From assembly GCA_021613335.1 (NCBI GenBank), contig JAJTWR010000159.1:124001-188000 (forward strand): a DNA stretch of 64,000 nucleotides, read 5' to 3'. The notes under the pieces were generated by a model. That model was not told where the DNA came from. It did not search any database and saw nothing but the letters and a program-made list of their open reading frames with translations. A program made the translations under genes and the position numbers. Shown here piece after piece: positions 25,070-38,599 of the stretch. The first letter of the stretch is position 1. Every line of letters starts with the position of its first letter. The DNA is from Whitmania pigra (Eukaryota > Annelida > Clitellata > Hirudinida > Haemopidae).

Positions 25070-28000
25070 ATGAGTCTCATACGCAGCAGCCGAGTGATGT
25101 TTAGTGTCATTTTTCTGCTTTGTAAGTAATTACGTCAATATATCGTTGCGCTTGTTTTAGACAAACTTTAATTTAATCTTTTCTCATTTCACATCCAGTA
25201 TTGGATCCTTAAATTTATTTTGCATTTTCCAATAATTACCCAGGTTTCGCCACTACAGGAGTTGAGCTATTGAAATGTAAATGTTCTAAAGGGAGAGAAT
25301 GTGAAAAAAACAGCACATGCACCACTGATGGTGTTTGTTTTGCATTAACCTACATAAAGAGATCTCTTGTTACAACAAATTATGGGTTAAATATTTGTGG
25401 TGTTCTAAATTAATTGAATGTGTTATTACTGCCATGACAAGTGCCTAGATATTAGAACTAAAAAGAGGGGTTATTAAACAAATCTTGGTCTTCTTAACCA
25501 TAAATAATTAACAATAAATAATTGTTATGTTATGTTATTTTATTCAGTAAAATATTTTGATTTTTCATAATTTTATTGGCTAATTGGCTAGAGGCCATTA
25601 ATGTTTAATTTTATTGTAAATTTTAGTATTTTAAATTCTTGTGCAGTCAATTTATATTTTCAGATGTTTCCATCCAGAGGTCTTGTTACCTGCTGGTAAG
25701 CCAATGATTTGCTATGACAATAAGCAAAAAACATTTTTTGAAAAGAGGAAGTGTTGCTGGTCCAAGGATTATTGCAATGCTGAACCAGAAAACCATCCAA
25801 CATTGGCTCTTTTACCAACAACAACATTTGGCCAAGGTAATTCATATTTTAGGAACTAAACAAGAACATATATCATGGAGTAATGAAGGATTGGTTTTAC
25901 TGCTTTGTTATTTTAATTATTTTTTTATGGGTGCACATACACACTTTCAGACACTCTAGTTTTGGTTGGACTGTGTGTTTCACTTACAATAATCTTCATC
26001 ATTTTGCTTCTGATGGCTGCAATATATTGGTGCCGGCATAGAAAGGTCTACCTGATGAAAAATGAATCTGATGATCATCTGATACCAAGCACTCCGACTG
26101 ACACCAAGATTGATATTTCTTTCTCTCAGAATTCTGGGTCAGGATCAGGTGAGATGGCAATTAATAATTTTTAATGAATTAATCAAATGAGTGTTCAGTT
26201 AATTGATTGGTAAATTGGTCTGAAGTTAATTTTATAAATTGGAAGAGTTTATTACTTAAATTTGGAACTTTTAGGACTGCCCCTGTTCATGCCAATGACC
26301 ATTGCAAGACAAATTTCTCTTGATACCATAGTTGGCACTGGAAGGTACTATTTCTTGTTCTGATCTCTAATGTTTGGTGGCCCGTCAAAATATCCCTGTC
26401 AATGTATCTTTATAAAAAAATATTTATATGAGTCGAAGACATTAACTGATAACGGATTTCAAATTTGATTGAGCGAAATGAGTTTTATGTTTTGATGGTG
26501 CTGTTTTGACGGGGCTATTTTTTCGCCGGGCTATTATGATGGGGTGCCCTAATGTTTAGTGTTTGGTCCCTGTTTGAATATTATTTTGCATTGAACTCCT
26601 TATAAATGTTGTAAATATTTGATCAAACTATATTTTAAAAGTGAATCCAATATGAAGCTTGTCTTCTGGAACTTAATTTTGTTGAATGTCATATAAGTGG
26701 TAATTACAAATAGTTTTAGACTTATTAATTGTAATTTTTTTTTTGAGAAATTTTACTATTTTTAATATTTCTATGATTAACAAATTAATTTTAATGAAAT
26801 GATTTTCATTCAACAGTAGTATTTTTATTTCAAAGAATTTAATTTATACAATATTTCATTTGTTGGTATGAGGCTTATTAGTTCTTACCTTAATAAAAAT
26901 TATTGTTATTATGTATGTTATTATTTTAATGCCACATAACAATCCACTCAAAACAGATATGGAGAAGTATGGAGAGGTGTATGGAGGAGTGAGTATGTAG
27001 CAGTGAAGATTTTCCATTCAAGAGAAGAAAGGTCGTGGTCTCGAGAAGCTCAGGTTTATCAGACTGTTATGCTGAGGCATGACAACATCCTTGGGTTCAT
27101 TGCTGCAGATAACAAAGGTCAGAACTTAAATTTTGTTATTTTTAACTCAGTTGACTTTTTGATTGAAGTTGCATTTTACCATGTAATTAGAAGTTATTGT
27201 CCATACATTTTGAAGCCATCCTACACTGCTATGGAGTGCCCTCAACTAGGGTTGATTTATTAAAAGTGCTTTCATATCCCATGTGGATACTTAAGGCATT
27301 CAAAAAATTGGATAAATACAAATTTATTTCTTATGTGGATGTATGTTGTTAAGGTGGTTCAGAAATCCTTTTAATAATATGGTGGTGAACAACATGATAA
27401 TCTTCCATAATGCACTGTGGATGTATATACAGGTGAATTCAGTTGTGTCGCCAGCCTAGGTGTTTATCAAAACCATCGAGATGACCGAAAACCAATATGA
27501 TGGCAATATATTAACATAATCTTGAAATTTCTTTATGTATATGATGGGCGTTAATAAATCAGAACTTAACATGCACAAGATCTAAATGGCCTTGAGGCTA
27601 GGATCATCTGAATGAGCTCTTCAGTTGTCCACATTGCAATAGTGCCACCTTCCTTTTTTCTGCCTGGAACTTCCTGTCCACTTTTTCACCCACACACTGA
27701 ATAGATTTCCTGTGATCCAGGCTCTTGGCATCTTAATCTGGCTTTGGGAAAACCTTGGTCTGCTTAAAGCATCTGGGGTTCTTGGATAATCCTATAACAT
27801 ACAGCTTCAATTCATTTCACCTATGACTACTGTAAGTCTGTTCTTCAACTCTTTTCCACCTTGACAAGCCTCCCCATGAAGCACAGTTTTGTCTGGAATG
27901 CATTTCCAAAACATCTCAGTTTCATCAGCAATAAAAAATATTCCGAGTCTTATAGGTATCCATATTTTGTGCATTTGAATCTTCAGCCACGAATCCACTT

Positions 28001-30574
28001 GTTCCTGTTGAACTGAATTGCTCTTTCCACAAATTGCTTTGCCTCTTTTTGAAACGATCCAGCCACCCCTGACTAACTTTAAAGTGAGGGAGTCCTTTGC
28101 TTTGCAGCAAGGATGTCAGGTTTCTCCGTTAGCAAGAGACCATTGACTTCTCATACATTTGCCTTGTCACGTCGGCATTCTTACCCGTCCTGAAATGGTT
28201 TGTTCTAAAATGCCATCCTGGTGCCTAAGGTCTGCTGGTTTTATTCCTTTTTTTTAGCTGCAGTGTGATTTAATACTTTTTCTTCATAGACTGATTGTCC
28301 AATTTTCTCTTAGCAACTTCAGACATTTATAGAATTAAAAAATAAACAAAATTTCTAAAGTGCATTATCCCTCAGAGAAGATCGACAAGAGTGAATGAAT
28401 TGGATTGGGCAACATAATCGATTCAACGAAAATGCTACAACAAAGTCTGAATTTGGTAGTTCCATTTCAAAATCAGGTGATTAGTCACAGGGATCTAGAT
28501 GCTTTGTGGCGAATTTGGCATTCTTTTGTGCTTGAACCCTGTTGGTATCCCTACGGGATGGTGACATAAAAGAATCAACATAACTGATGAGAAAATGCTA
28601 AAATAAAGAGGGAATTTAGTAGTTCCGTTTCAAAATCATAGGGTTCGCAAGTTGACTGAGGTTGAGATAAGCAGGTTTGAGTGTCATGTAACTTGTTCAA
28701 TTTTTTCTAATTTACTGATCTTTTGTTGCCTAAATATCTTGTCTTCAACAACAACAATGACATTTACAGTAATGATTATAATAAAAATAAACTACCATAG
28801 TTTGTGATAACTCACTGTAAACTCTTGATGAATTTTTGTATGAGTTTCACCTTCTCTCCACAGATAATGGAACATGGACGCAGCTCTGGTTAGTCACAGA
28901 CTATCATCCTCACGGAAGTCTGTTTGATTACTTGAACTCCACAACAATAAACACACAAGTCATGCTTCAGATGCTCCTCAGCATTTCCAATGGACTGGCT
29001 CATCTCCACATGGAAATAATTGGAACTCAAGGCAAGTGAACTCTTACAAACATTTTTGCTAATTTAGTGAGGTTAAGTGGAACTTATCTTAGGGACCTTC
29101 AGAATTGGTAGTTCTTAGGCTCGTCCAGACATTTGTTCAGAAACTGCAAGTTTATTTATAAACAATGAGTTGGGGGAGGTTCAGGATGTTGTCTGCAAAC
29201 TCTGTATAAGTATCACAACTGAAGAGCAGTTGGTAAAGTTTTGGATGACTCAGCTCTGTTGAATTATTTTTTACATTTTTGCAGCGACTTCAAAAATGCA
29301 GGCAAGACCGTAGCAAAGGTATGATGGTAGTTCTTGAGTGTTGAGATGGAGATCACATATAAAGTATTATTGGTGTCATTGAAAGGAAGCGATGAATTCG
29401 GTGAGAGATGGTTGAAGCGCTAGAGGAAGAAGCACATCAATGCAGGCAGGGACACATGTCTGAACATATGAATTGTGAGGCATGGCCCATGTGAACTGGA
29501 ATTAGGATAATAAATGTTCGAAGGCACTCTGAAAAGTTTTGTAATCATACATTGTTTAAATTTCTCTTTATACGATAGTGATTCAATATTTCAATCAACT
29601 TATTAGGACGGTTCTTATTCCTTACTGTAGAAATTTCTAGACAACACCCTAGGCCTTTTAAGTAATTTATCTTTTTTTTTTTAAGGAAAACCTGGAATAG
29701 CACACAGAGACCTGAAGTCAAAGAACATCCTGGTGAAAAATAACTTACAGTGTTGCATTGCTGACTTGGGTTAGTAATAGCTATAATAATACTTAATTGT
29801 TCTGACTGAGTTTTGTTTTATCTCTTATTTATGGGAATTTCTTTTTCTTATCCTTTTTTAAACATTTTCTTAGGGCTGGCAGTGAAACATGACTCAGAAT
29901 CAGATAAAGTTGACATAGCAAGTAACAATAGAGTGGGTACAGTGAGATACATGGCTCCAGAAATTATTCAAGACATGATAGACCCAAGCAAATTTGTTGG
30001 ATTCAAGCAGGCAGACATTTACTCCCTTGCGCTTGTTTTTTGGGAGATTATGAGAAGATGCGATGAATTCGGTATGTTTCTTCTCTGCATGCACTTAAAC
30101 CTACTTATTAAACCAACTTAGTTATTATAACCACAAAAATGATATTTATCAGGTGCTTGTATTTTTGATGCTTTGATGACTAACAGGCCCTCCTGAGGAG
30201 TACCAGTTGCCGTACTATGATTGCGTGCCATCTGATCCAACACACGAAGAGATGTTGAAGGCTGTCGTGATTGACCAAAGACGTCCGCAAATATCAAGGG
30301 AGTGGATGGGGAATAAGGTGATTCATCTTACCTGCACTCAAATATATATGTATAATATATAAGACACATGCTCTCGCAAGAGGACCAAAATTGTACATTA
30401 GTAGTAAGACATTCCAAACAATTGATGTCTTTTTTACAGACATTCACAGGAGTAACCAGCATAATGCATGAGTGTTGGTCAAATTTCCCTAATGTGAGAG
30501 TTGAAGCCCTGAGAGTCAAAAAGTCCCTCATGAAGATCATTGACAGCTACAACGCACAACAGCTAACAGCATGA
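25070..30574 (+). CDS. TGFBR1: Type I activin/TGF-beta receptor serine/threonine kinase (ALK4/5/7 class)
   Basis: Eleven exons: 25070-25121, 25244-25385, 25664-25836, 25951-26148, 26275-26344, 26957-27117, 28864-29031, 29686-29769, 29874-30071, 30187-30317, 30440-30574; 503 residues. Order: signal peptide (FSVIFLL); Cys-rich ligand-binding ectodomain ending in the three-finger mark [10 protein letters not shown]; one membrane helix near residues 125-145; a GS region with SGSGSGLP, target of type II receptors; then the kinase. The kinase keeps [25 protein letters not shown] and YMAPE. The L45 loop reads [13 protein letters not shown], as in receptors that signal through Smad2/3, which excludes the BMP class. 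ALK4, ALK5 and ALK7 are not separable here; the symbol is a class label. Intron 7 begins with GC (29032-29033). Intron 6 holds an antisense Tigger element. An AATAAA lies at 30931. Confidence 0.95.
27425..28690 (-). mobile_element. Tigger (pogo-type) element, degenerate, in receptor intron 6
   Basis: Minus-strand frames give parts of a CENP-B-like DNA-binding domain ([15 protein letters not shown]) and, after frameshifts, the DDE catalytic start ([15 protein letters not shown], then PDKT and [10 protein letters not shown], the Tigger form of the first Asp region). Subterminal sequence near 28560-28690 (AATCAACATAACTGATGAG, then GTTGACTGAGGTTGAGATAA) recurs at 2510-2640, 40690-40730 and, in inverted sense, at 55195-55450. 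The reading frame is broken at several points, so it is inactive. Confidence 0.8.
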
Positions 30575-30930
30575 GGGATGGGTTCATATCCAACTGGATG
30601 ACAGAATGCTAACTCTGACACACTAATGACCAAATCCTTGTTGATAATTTTTCTTCTATAAGGGCCATTGCCTCTCAATTGTTTTGGATTTCTGCAATTA
30701 TCAAAACAATCTCAATTGAACTTTGGTGATGACCAGATCGTTTACCAGTAGAAGGCTTAAACATTGGAATCAACATCTAGAGAAAACTAATGTGCAGCCC
30801 CACTACTGAGCAATTATGTTTTCTTTTTGAATTGCTGTTGAAGAACCCTCTTCATTTGCTTTGTAAATTGATGATACTTTTAATGAAATGCTTTGGCTCT
30901 TGACAGAGATTGCTTGCAGTTTTGTTTTGA

Positions 30931-30936
30931 ATAAAT
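30931..30936 (+). terminator. Polyadenylation signal for the receptor gene
   Basis: AATAAA lies about 360 bases past the receptor stop codon, in the space convergent with EIF2B3. Confidence 0.5.
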
Positions 30937-31255
30937 TTGAGATATGCTTTAGTTTAGTGTCAAACAATGAAACATACCTTTAATACCAATGAGAAGAAAT
31001 TACTTAAATTAACCCTTTGAGTCAAGTCAGGGGATTGAACCAGTCACACCCATTCAAGGTGAATTATGCAGAATATGCAGCTTAGGGTTTGGGTAATCCC
31101 ACAAATTCCTATGAATGCCTAGTGTATTTAACCTCCTTCCTTATAAATTATACTCAGACCGAATATCAATTTATAATTCAACTGGATTGTTGGTAACGTG
31201 AACTGTGAAACTCCTTGGAGGAATGATTTATTAAAATAAATGTTTTCACAATAGA

Positions 31256-31764
31256 TTATTTAGTATGGTCATCATCAATGCCACAATCATCGTCATCACC
31301 AATCATGATCATGTGATTCAGGCCAAGAAACTCTTCGTTGGTGTGCAAGCCTGTAGGTAGTAGTGTGGTAGGATTCAGCAATAATAGTAATAAAGCAAGT
31401 GGATATGTTTGTATTGTTTACACAAAAAACATGCATTAGCTCAGAAGGTTGTGAGGTATTGCATAACCAGCAGTCACTTGTTGTGTTCGACCTAGGTTAA
31501 ACCGCCACTAAGTGACTTCAGGAGACGGCACAATATAAATGGTTTAAGTACCCCTTATGCTTATATGGTTATGTTGCCATATAAAAACTTAATATCACAG
31601 CCACATGTAAAACTCACCTGAGGTCACATTTTGGGCTTTGCTAACCAAACAGCCTTTCATTTCAGTGTCACTTGATATGCTTGCATTTTCAGATATGATG
31701 CAGCCACTTAAGGTTACACTAATGAACAGGATAGAGCAAGTCAATTATTATCATCATTATTTTC

Positions 31765-31800
<36 letters not shown>

Positions 31801-34633
31801 AGAAATCAGTAATGAACTTGTTTTGGACATAAATATTACACACTTTTCATTAATAGTGACATTATTCATGATGACACAGTTGGTAATATTTGACTTGTGA
31901 CCAATGCTGCAGTGACAGCCAATCACAGAGCTCTTTACAGAAACTCCATCTTTGAGTTCCAAATCACTTCCAAGCAAAGTCTCTGAGCAGATCTAATTTA
32001 AAAAATTGTTCTTTAGAAAATTTTAAATTATCATACAATTATGGTAAAAAAAGATGTGGTGTGAAAAAATATGTAAATACTACTTTTAGTAATATTATGT
32101 GATCAATAATTTTAAACAGATTATTAGTATTAGTTAAACTAGGCATCGTCTGAACACAATCCATTTCATTGACAAAGCATTATTATACCTGAGAACCCTG
32201 GGCAGCCAATTTTGGGTAACCTTGTTTCGGTGCTAGTCGCTTGGCCATCTATCATTATCAACAAAAAACAGTATCATTCCGCACTTATGGTAAAAAATTA
32301 AACAACCTTATTTAGATAATTACATATCTTTGCCAAAAATCTCATAAATTAAAGAGCCTATAGTTATATAACTAATTTACCATTCTATTCCCTTCACAAT
32401 AGGTGACAAGACTGTTCACTCTGATGCACGACAGATCATCATCTGCAATGTAACCACAACAAAGTATTTTCTTGAGTATATCAGCAGAGCATTTTCTCGA
32501 TTGCATTTCCTTCTCCATGTCAATTTTCTCTCCGGCTTTAGCAAGCTCAAAATGTAAATCCATGTCATCAATAGAGTCATCACTATCATCTGGAGGAAAT
32601 CAGATGTGAAACATAAAAATATTGTTGCTAAGAGGACAAGCAAAAGTGCTCAACTTAATTATTAACTCACATTGAAGATTAAGAGCCTTGATGGGATTGC
32701 ATGCAGTTGCATCAATTAACCATGGCAAGAAGTCTGTTCTCAAGGATGTGAACCTGATAAAAATATTTATTTATAAATAATTTGTATTCCATCAGATCAA
32801 ACATTGTAAATTTTTTAGAATAACATCATCAGGCTCTACTTTCTGATTTGGAAGCCTTTCAAAAGATATTCTGAAGAAACATTATTTGAACCAAATGGGC
32901 AAACATAGAAATCAAACAGAGCTATTCTGTTAAGTACATTCAATCACTCTCTTGGCTCACACATTTTAATGACTCAAATATTTTAATAACTTGCAACAAA
33001 GCTATTGATTTAGTGAACGTAGTACTTAAAAATAAATCACATAAAATCAACAAAACTGTGATCATCAATATCTTAATGTAGAACTAGCTCACTTCTCTCT
33101 CTCAATCAGTTGCAAAACATCTTTCTTGATCAGGTACAAGTGGCAATCTAAGAGATCAGATCTGATAGTCACACTTGGGTTTCTTAAAAAATAAAAGTTC
33201 ACTTTGTGTTACTCTTACAGTCCACCAAGGTTTATCTGCTTATTATCAATTTTCACTAAAAAAAATCTTAACCCTATAGAACAGGTGTATTTCTCAAGAC
33301 ACAATTTCTTGTCCAAGTTCGATTCAGACGACATGAATAGAAGCCTCTCTGGATGCTCATTGCTAAACAAAACATACTCTTTTTCTGCAAGATTAACCAG
33401 ACACTTGTTTAATCATTTAAAGAACATAAAATTTCAGAAAATATCTGAAAACAAAATATAAACTTATTATAAACCTAAGTAGCGGTTGAATTCTGGTCGT
33501 GGAACTGGGGTGCTTTTGATGTTGGGGGCTTTTGAAAACATCACAGTGACAGAGGAATCATTCAAATCATGGAAATCAAGAACTCTTGTCAAGGAAAAGT
33601 TGTCACACACAAAGTCACAAGACATCACAAGGAGATTGTGCTATTAATTAATAGTTAATTTTTAAACAGTTAAAGATAAACAAATGTGCACTTCAATTAA
33701 CAACCTCAATCTTTTCTTTAAGAACTAGCAATGCATCAACTGTTCCAAAGTTATCAGGATCAATGTCATCAGGAAGAGTGAAGTAATTGATATGGATGTT
33801 CATCTGAAAGATATTTGTAGCTTTTAAATCCTTGTGATATCCATCAGTATCAAATGAAGGATAAATATTACCAATTATTTATTTATTATGTCAATTATTA
33901 ATTGCTAGATAATAAATGTAATGTCTAATCTAAAACAAAGAATGTCAACCTGCAAGCATTCTTTCAAAGTCTTTTTAATATCGGGAAGTGATGTCTTGTT
34001 CACAACCACAATGACTTCTGCAAACATTTTTATAACATGTTTATAGCTTAAAGTAATATGCTTTCGGTTATCATTTTTATCGTTAAAGATTCATTTATGA
34101 ATGCTCCTAGAATTTTAGGCATTGATAGCGAGACAAAACACTTTATCATTCGGTCATTTTACAAGTTATGACAAATCTAAACTGTTTGTAGCAAGTCCCT
34201 ACAAAAGCCCACCATTTGACATAATTTACTAAGATTATTAGGGCCCCCATTCAACAACTACACTACAACCTATACCCCAGCTGAGCAACAAATCATGTTT
34301 AATGTGAAAGTTTTTTAAACCTGTATATTTAAAATCACTTAACAATATAATTTATAGGTATTGAAATTAAATAATTTTACTTGCCAACTAATATTATGCC
34401 AATTATTAAGAATCACCATTCTAAAATAATACATTATATCATAACTTGCCTTTAAAGCCATTTTTTTCCAAAATGTTCAAGGGATACCATATGAGAGGTT
34501 TGTTTCCAACACTTAGCAATGCTTTAGGAAAATCGGATGTCAATTGCATCATGCTGGAACCTCTTCCACCAGCCATTATAACTGCTTGGAATTCACGCAA
34601 CACTTTCCTTCTCTGAGATTTTGGTACAACCAT
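31256..34633 (-). CDS. EIF2B3: Translation initiation factor eIF2B subunit gamma
   Basis: Twelve exons (minus strand): 34633-34450, 34017-33950, 33803-33705, 33640-33475, 33384-33273, 33182-33093, 32753-32671, 32589-32381, 32248-32189, 31992-31844, 31718-31618, 31350-31256; 471 codons (human about 452). eIF2B recycles eIF2-GDP to eIF2-GTP; gamma pairs with the catalytic epsilon subunit. The N-terminal nucleotidyltransferase-like domain shows [14 protein letters not shown] and [19 protein letters not shown]. The middle matches the family at [12 protein letters not shown] and [11 protein letters not shown]. The C-terminal left-handed beta-helix hexapeptides follow ([19 protein letters not shown], then [12 protein letters not shown]). 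Intron 1 starts with GC (34449-34448). An acceptor AG at about 34664 suggests a non-coding upstream exon, possibly near 34855-34805; an upstream ATG at 34675 would be removed by that splice. A (AAT)n tract lies in the intron at 31764-31799. Confidence 0.95.
31764..31799. repeat. ATT/AAT microsatellite
   Basis: About twelve ATT units lie in the intron between EIF2B3 exons 10 and 11. Confidence 0.9.
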
Positions 34634-35407
34634 GGCCAAATTGCTTGTAAAATCTTCTAAAATAAAATTTCCCATAACACATTTACAGACAGGTCAACCA
34701 TCAACCTCTAGCATAGGGTAAATGTAAAAACAAGTAGGCACTTATCAATACCACAAGCAAGAATAACAATCAAAAAGTTGTCGGCTTCTTACATTTATTA
34801 AGAAGATATTCCAACCGAAACTGCTTTTCCTTCTCTACTCGAATCAACACAATGCTGTCGAAGAATATGAAGAAAGTAAACACAGAATTTAATTTAATAG
34901 TATGTCATATAATTGTTTAACTAAAAATTTGTTTTTAAAACATAATTATAAATAAAATATAATACAAAAAGTAAACCGCAAAATTTATATTGAGTTTAAC
35001 TTGAATCTGCCACTTTTGATAACCTGGCCGAAGAGCACGTTTGTGGTTGTTTGCCCCTAAAGATTCGGCTTTGATAGAGGTCTTCATAAAGGTTGTTTCA
35101 ACAAATTTATTTTGTATGACGGCGAAGAGGGTGCTATGGATTAGTGTGATTGTATGCAAAGATGCATGATTTTAATAAAAAAAATAATGAAATCTCGCCA
35201 CGGATATGTTATATAAACGTTTGTTCCGAATCCTGCCCACTGATTTTGTCAACATCTACATTTTGCGTAGATATTGTGGTAGGACTAATTTGAGCATCAT
35301 ATAGCGATGAATCACATAAAAAGAGCATACATGGGACTAACCCATTCACGCTAACATTAATGAATATTTTCAGGCAGCAATTGAAGTCGCAGCTTTCTGA
35401 GATCATC
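34634..35407. promoter_or_regulatory. Divergent promoter region, EIF2B3 and FDX1
   Basis: The start codons of two head-to-head genes are about 0.77 kb apart. Minus-strand frames here (35159-34935 and a block near 34860-34805) have plausible splice sites but do not join in frame with EIF2B3. They are best read as alternative 5' UTR exons of EIF2B3 or as a small unknown transcript. No TATA box is evident. Confidence 0.4.
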
Positions 35408-37160
35408 ATGTCTGTTTATAGAACCTTAAATTTGCTGACAAAATTACATATGAGCAACAAGATGTTTGGTAGTGTTTCCAGTCACATCGGAAGGACTTGT
35501 TTCATACCTGGATTTCACTTGTCAACCAAGGCAGATGCAGAGTTGTTAGTTTGTTGGTTGATATTTGTTTACTACGTTAATTATATTAAATTATTAGCAC
35601 AGTGGTGGGGCATTTGACAGTTTACTGCTGATATTTTGCTAAATACATCATAATTCGTAAACAATTTATTGATTATAAATCCAGTAAGTCAGGGACCATT
35701 TTGACATTAATGTTTATTACATAATTATAATGTTTGATTGCCTTTGCTTTCCTTATGTATCTTTAGTGTGAAATTAATCGTTTCCTGCTAAGCCACCTGT
35801 GCTATACATGAAAGCATTCCCCCAACCTTGACCAATTTTAAAATCCTGATTATAAGATATAATTTATTGATGTAACTCAACTTTTGCATTATTTAGTGTG
35901 ACAGTGAATTTCAATCTGTCGGATGGTCAAAAAAAGACTGTTAAAGCCAAAGTTGGCAGCACCATGTTAGATGTTGTTCTAGACAATAATGTTGGAATTG
36001 ATGGTTTTGGTGAGCTATTTTGTAGTCATAAGAATATTTGTGCAGTCATTGTAATTAGTGGAATGTTGCAACTGTTTCATTTTTGATTTATTTTCTTTGT
36101 AAAGGTGCATGTGAAGGAACTTTGGCTTGTTCCACCTGCCATCTTGTATTTACTCCTCAAGATTTTAAAAAATTATCAAATAAAGCTACTGATGAAGAAT
36201 TAGACATGCTTGATTTGGCATACGGGCTCACTGATACGTATGTTAATGTTTTCGATTTGATGAATAATTAGGCTAATTTAGCTTTATGGTTTTCAGGATT
36301 TTGCAAGTTTTTTAGAATTTGCTTAACATTGTTATTTTTATAATTGACCTTTGTCTTATCATGTATGACAATGAAAGCTAAAAATAAATATTTGTGCATG
36401 CTTAAGTTTGAGGGCAAGTAAAACATAATAAACTAATTTTTCTTTTTAGATTTGGTTTGTTAATCATGCTAGAAGCTAAGAACATCCATTACAATTTGTT
36501 ATAAAAAAATTCATTTCAACATTTTTAAGCTACGATCTTTTCAGTTCTGTACTTACAATTTTCTGTTAAATGTACTGGAGCTAAGTGCAGCCATAAAATT
36601 TAGTTATTTTTATATTTGGCAGAACATGCTTTTATTAATTTATATTTTATTTCCTCTTTAGATAATCTAGTCTCAAAGCATTTTGTGATCAGATTATGTC
36701 TCTCGTGAGATTACTTTCTATGATTAGATTTTGACAACATTTGGTTTTAAGTTTTTTGCCAGAATTAATTTTAATTATTTTTTATTTAAGTGCATTTGAT
36801 TTTATCCTTCAGGCATTTTTAATTATTATATTTCTTTTTCACTAATTCATAACAAAAACCAATTGTACACAAAGTAAAGGTTCTGATAAAATGCATTATA
36901 TTGTTGTATTGTATTGTATTTACAGCTCCTGCAGATAATGGTGGATTTAGATTTCTATTTGACTTTTAAAGTATTGATTAGTAAGCAATGCATATATTCT
37001 ATTTGTGTTTAAATTTGAGATTATAATCTAATTTTGTCATGAAATTTCACTTAATGTATTTATTTCTAGATCAAGATTGGGATGCCAGGTAGTGGTCACA
37101 AAGGACATGGAAAATATAGAAATGGAGGTTCCCTCTGGGGTTGCCGATGCCCGAAGCTGA
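35408..37160 (+). CDS. FDX1: Mitochondrial ferredoxin (adrenodoxin type)
   Basis: Four exons: 35408-35544, 35897-36009, 36105-36237, 37070-37160; 157 residues. It is a [2Fe-2S] electron carrier from ferredoxin reductase to mitochondrial P450s, lipoyl synthase and Fe-S assembly. Residues 1 to about 45 are a basic, Ser-rich presequence of the mitochondrial type. The cluster ligands are seen as [11 protein letters not shown] plus the distal Cys in [21 protein letters not shown] and [15 protein letters not shown] follow FDX1 rather than FDX2, whose interaction loop differs. The C-terminus keeps PSGVADAR but lacks the longer vertebrate tail. The last exon contains a GT after CAG (37088) that is not used as a donor, since the frame runs on to the conserved end. 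It is divergent from EIF2B3. Confidence 0.95.
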
Positions 37161-38260
37161 TGAGGAGTGAAAAATATTTAGTAATGACTTTATCCTCCAT
37201 ATGTCAAAATTCCTTTGCATGCTTTATATGATAGTTTCTTGTCTTAATTGTATTTGTCATCAGCATCTATGTGATGGCTCAATTATGAAGTGCATTATAG
37301 GAAATTAAAAGCTTGAATGTGCAGGTCCATACAACCTCTCATCCAGTGGCAACCGTTACATTTTTGTTTTCAATTCAATTTCGAGGATTGTAGTCATGAT
37401 TTAACACTGTTTATATTGTGGTCTCCAAAGTTATCAGTCTTGGGAACATTTGAGATGTATATCCTCCATCCATATGTCCTGAAGTTCTGGTTTATTCAGT
37501 TCTTTGGGTCATTTTATTCAACCTCCTGAATTATTACTGAGATTTACATCTTAACTTGATCCGTTATCCATTTTCTGCTCTTTGTAACATTGTTATTCAT
37601 GTGCTGCAGATCAGCAATTGTGAGTGTTCAAAATTATGTGATGATGGGAATTGCATGCAATTGATATTGCATCATATCAAATGAATTAAACTAAAACACT
37701 TAACAAATCGAGTTAATTGAGTCCTTGTGCTTTAGAAGTTTGTTTACCTGCATCAATTTTGACATCATAATTAATGATTTATCAATCCTTTATGTGCATT
37801 TAATAATGATGCATAACATCGATTAACTCTACTCTACAGTGCATGTATAAAGGTTACAGGCCCCCCTCAAATATTGCGTAACTTTTGAAACATTAGATTA
37901 ATTAGAACAAAATTTGAAAGCGACATGTAAATTTTGATGTTATACGCCTGTACCAAATTTGCTTTCTATTGAACAAAAAATGCTTTCAAAATCAACAAAA
38001 TGCCATATTTAGGTCGTGTAAAAAGGTTACAAGTGCTTTGAAAAAACTCGGTTCACAGATTTATTAAATAATTAACTTTTATTTATTTATTTATTTATTA
38101 CACAACAAATTGAATCATTCAATGACCACTTACACAAATTTGGGTATGTTCAACAAATTGTGCGCAAATAAAGTGCAGAAGCAAGTTCTTTAAATCAAGT
38201 ATTTGTCAAGGTCAGTAGACGAGATGCAAGATTTGAATCGAGATAATGTTGAGGAGTTTA
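37161..38260. other. 3' flank of FDX1, no further gene
   Basis: AT-rich sequence. Near 37845-38060 there is a stretch with GTAAAAAGGTTACAAGTG-like words that also appear near its start as ATAAAGGTTACAGG; it may be the end of the Tc1 element that follows. Nothing else is supportable. Confidence 0.4.
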
Positions 38261-38264
38261 TTAA

Positions 38265-38590
38265 AAAAAAAATTTTATTAAAACTATATTTTTGGTAACT
38301 ACACGTCCTTTATTTTATAAAACTTTTATGCATCTCTATTTCATTGATTTAATTAGTTTAGGTTAATTTTTAGGTAATTGTTTCCCAGACTGTTCCAGGC
38401 CCCCATTATGGCCTCTTCCAGTTTTTTTCAAAATATGTCTTTCCACCTCTATAGTTCATTAACAGCCTTTTCATAAATGTTTTCAATTAGGTTAAGATCC
38501 GGGGATAATGCTGGCCAACTCATCACCTTGATTTTCATTTCCTGGGAAAACATTCTCGTCAACATTAGACCTTGCGGGCACATGAAATGT
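38265..38590 (-). mobile_element. Tc1/mariner transposase C-terminal fragment
   Basis: The minus strand reads a Tc1-type block (MSWPALSPDLNLIENIYEKA) near 38535-38475. After a break come EEAIMGAWNSLGNNYLK and a degenerate tail down to about 38270. It parallels the relic at 4237-4503 but differs from it in sequence, so it is a different copy or subfamily. Confidence 0.75.
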
Positions 38591-38599
38591 TGTAGGTGC

